From Simplicispira lacusdiani (GTDB lineage Bacteria > Pseudomonadota > Gammaproteobacteria > Burkholderiales > Burkholderiaceae_C): DNA of 64,000 nt. The position numbers and the translations under genes are program-made. Below, piece after piece: positions 62,780 through 64,000 of this stretch. The DNA is taken from assembly GCF_003604195.1 (NCBI RefSeq), contig NZ_QXGR01000001.1, positions 186,001-250,000 of the forward strand, in the 5' to 3' direction. Each line of letters begins with the position of its first letter. The stretch's first letter is position 1. The notes beneath the pieces were generated by a model. The model saw only the letters and a list, made by a program, of their open reading frames with translations, made no database searches and was not told the DNA's origin.

Positions 62780-62840
62780 AAAGCTATTTATTTCATAGCT
62801 AATAACGCTTATTGGATGAGGGCTAGAACCTATTTTTACC
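62780..62840 (+). repeat. R1 repeat in the intergenic region before the OYE gene
   Basis: AAAGCTATTTATTTCATAGC, then TAATAACGCTTATTGGATGA, then GGGCTAGAACCTATTTTTAC. A more diverged copy that keeps the GCTAT..ATAGCT core. It lies in a divergent region, unlike most copies. Confidence 0.65.
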
Positions 62841-62952
62841 TCGAATCCCAACGCCCACCGCGGCCTGCGCGGGCAAGCCATGCATTGCCAGCGCAGGCAT
62901 CCCGGCAGTACCCTGCCCCTACCGCGCTTGCGCGCTCTGCCCAGGAACCGCC

Positions 62953-64000
62953 ATGCCGTCCCTGTTCGACCCCCTCCAGGCCGGGGAGCTGCGCCTGGCC
63001 AACCGCGTCGCCATGGCGCCGCTCACGCGCAACCGCGCCCCGGGCGCGCTGCCGAACGCGCTCATGGTGGAGTACTACCGCCAGCGCGCGGGCGCCGGCC
63101 TGCTCATCAGCGAAGGCACGGCCATCAGCCCGCAGGGCCAGGGCTATGCCGACGTGCCCGGGCTCTACAGCACCGAGCAGCTGGACGGCTGGAAACAGGT
63201 GACCGACGCCGTGCACGCGGCTGGCGGCTGCATCGTGACGCAGCTCTGGCACGTGGGCCGCATCTCGCACACCGCGCTGCAGCCCGGCCATGCGCCGCCC
63301 GTGGCGCCCTCGGCGCTGCGCGCCCATGCCAAGACCGTGCTGGTGCGCGACGGCGTGCCCACCTATGCCGAAACCTCCGAGCCGCGCGCGCTCGACGCCA
63401 GCGAGCTGCCGGGCATCGTGCAGGACTACCGCCACGCCGCGCGCAACGCCCTGGCCTGTGGCTTCGACGGCGTCGAGATCCACGCCGCCAACGGCTACCT
63501 GCTCGACCAGTTCCTCAAGACCGGCGCCAACCACCGCCAGGACGACTACGGCGGCAGCATCCGCAACCGCGCGCGCCTGTTGCTGGAAGTGGCGCGCGCC
63601 GTGGTGGAGGACATCGGCGGCGGCCGCACCGGCATCCGCATCGCGCCGGTCACGCCGGCCAACGACATCGTGGACGCCGACCCGCAGCAGCTCTTTGACT
63701 ACCTGGTGCACCACCTGGCGCCGCTGAACCTGGCCTATGTGCATGTGATCGAGGGCGCCACCGGCGGGCCGCGCGAGCTGCCCGAGCGCCCCTTCGACTA
63801 TGCCGCGCTCAAGGCCGTGTACCGCCAGGCCGGCGGCCGGGGCGCGTGGATGGTGAACAACGGCTACGACCGGGCGCTGGCCGAGGCCGCCGTGGCCTCG
63901 GGGGCGGCCGACATCGTGTCATTCGGCCGGGCCTTCCTCGCCAACCCCGACCTGGTGGCGCGCCTGCGGCGCGGCGCGCCGCTCAACGCGCCCGACCGCG
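62953..64000 (+). CDS. old yellow enzyme family alkene/N-ethylmaleimide reductase (3' end outside window)
   Basis: At least 349 residues; the frame is still open at the right edge. FMN-dependent TIM-barrel enzyme that reduces activated C=C bonds with NADPH. Visible are MPSLFDPLQAGELRLANRV, MAPLTRNRA, the substrate-binding region TQLWHVGRISH, the catalytic-site segment FDGVEIHAANGYLLDQFL, the ring-binding DDYGGSIRNRARLLLEV, and FGRAFLANPDLV near the edge. The ATG at 62953 has CCAGGAAC upstream. It resembles NemA-type reductases. Confidence 0.93.
   Translation, partial: MPSLFDPLQAGELRLANRVAMAPLTRNRAPGALPNALMVEYYRQRAGAGLLISEGTAISPQGQGYADVPGLYSTEQLDGWKQVTDAVHAAGGCIVTQLWHVGRISHTALQPGHAPPVAPSALRAHAKTVLVRDGVPTYAETSEPRALDASELPGIVQDYRHAARNALACGFDGVEIHAANGYLLDQFLKTGANHRQDDYGGSIRNRARLLLEVARAVVEDIGGGRTGIRIAPVTPANDIVDADPQQLFDYLVHHLAPLNLAYVHVIEGATGGPRELPERPFDYAALKAVYRQAGGRGAWMVNNGYDRALAEAAVASGAADIVSFGRAFLANPDLVARLRRGAPLNAPDR

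Overview
The window looks like chromosomal DNA from a member of the Comamonadaceae (Acidovorax/Alicycliphilus-like betaproteobacteria). The reasons are a very high GC content, a GTP-type PEP carboxykinase, an ArgP-like regulator, AacS, DUF3149, and two families of short dispersed repeats (called R1 and R2 here) of a kind I associate with Comamonadaceae genomes. That taxonomic placement is inference. I see no rRNA, tRNA or CRISPR array.

Layout. 1-8.1 kb: end of threonine ammonia-lyase, a 48-aa membrane protein, queC, pckG, a secreted protein, a membrane protein divergent from a LysR regulator, a metallophosphoesterase and a universal stress protein. 8.1-14.7 kb: a TetR regulator, an ArgP-like regulator divergent from dadA, a branched-chain amino-acid binding protein, an HD-GYP phosphodiesterase and a flavodoxin-like oxidoreductase. 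14.7-23.2 kb: an M14 peptidase coupled to an alpha/beta hydrolase, flavin reductase plus MOSC protein, minCDE, a large PAS/GGDEF/EAL protein and a DMT transporter. 23.3-27.6 kb: TrpB2, pssA and aacS, all on the minus strand. 27.6-31.4 kb: a foreign-looking island of lower GC with vsr, a C5 DNA methyltransferase, a candidate restriction endonuclease and a decayed IS630-family transposase, with TGTCCTG-type IS ends at its borders. 31.4-45.3 kb: zinc-ribbon protein, uracil/xanthine permease, acetyl-CoA hydrolase/transferase, thioesterase, cobalamin adenosyltransferase, EF-hand protein, FAD-linked oxidase, TRIC-like channel, ChaC-like cyclotransferase, an MFS transporter divergent from an AraC regulator, a DUF3149 protein behind a candidate FNR-type promoter, flavin reductase and a secreted protein. 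45.3-50 kb: an envelope lipoprotein operon (COG3014 / YcfL / LpoB / CsgG-like / lipoprotein hydrolase). 50.2-52.3 kb: membrane-anchored methyltransferase and a Met-rich secreted protein. 52.5-59 kb: mnmG-rsmG-lysE-parA-hydrolase-NYN-parB, with three parS-like sites, which suggests the chromosome origin is near. 59-64 kb: oxidoreductase, YkgJ-like protein, GST, cytochrome c, MFS transporter and the start of an old-yellow-enzyme reductase.

Themes. Several genes serve use of organic and amino acids (pckG, dadA, aacS, CoA-transferase, FAD-linked lactate/glycolate oxidase). Cell-cycle genes are grouped in two places (minCDE; parABS with mnmG/rsmG). The most unusual structure is not one gene but the two repeat families. 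R1 (about 60 bp, ten copies seen) and R2 (about 60-120 bp, four copies seen) sit at the 3' ends of genes and between convergent genes. R1 supplies the stop codon and last residues of several proteins and also appears, in frame, inside aacS and probably dadA. A second notable case is a low-GC NYN-LOTUS gene lodged inside the par operon.
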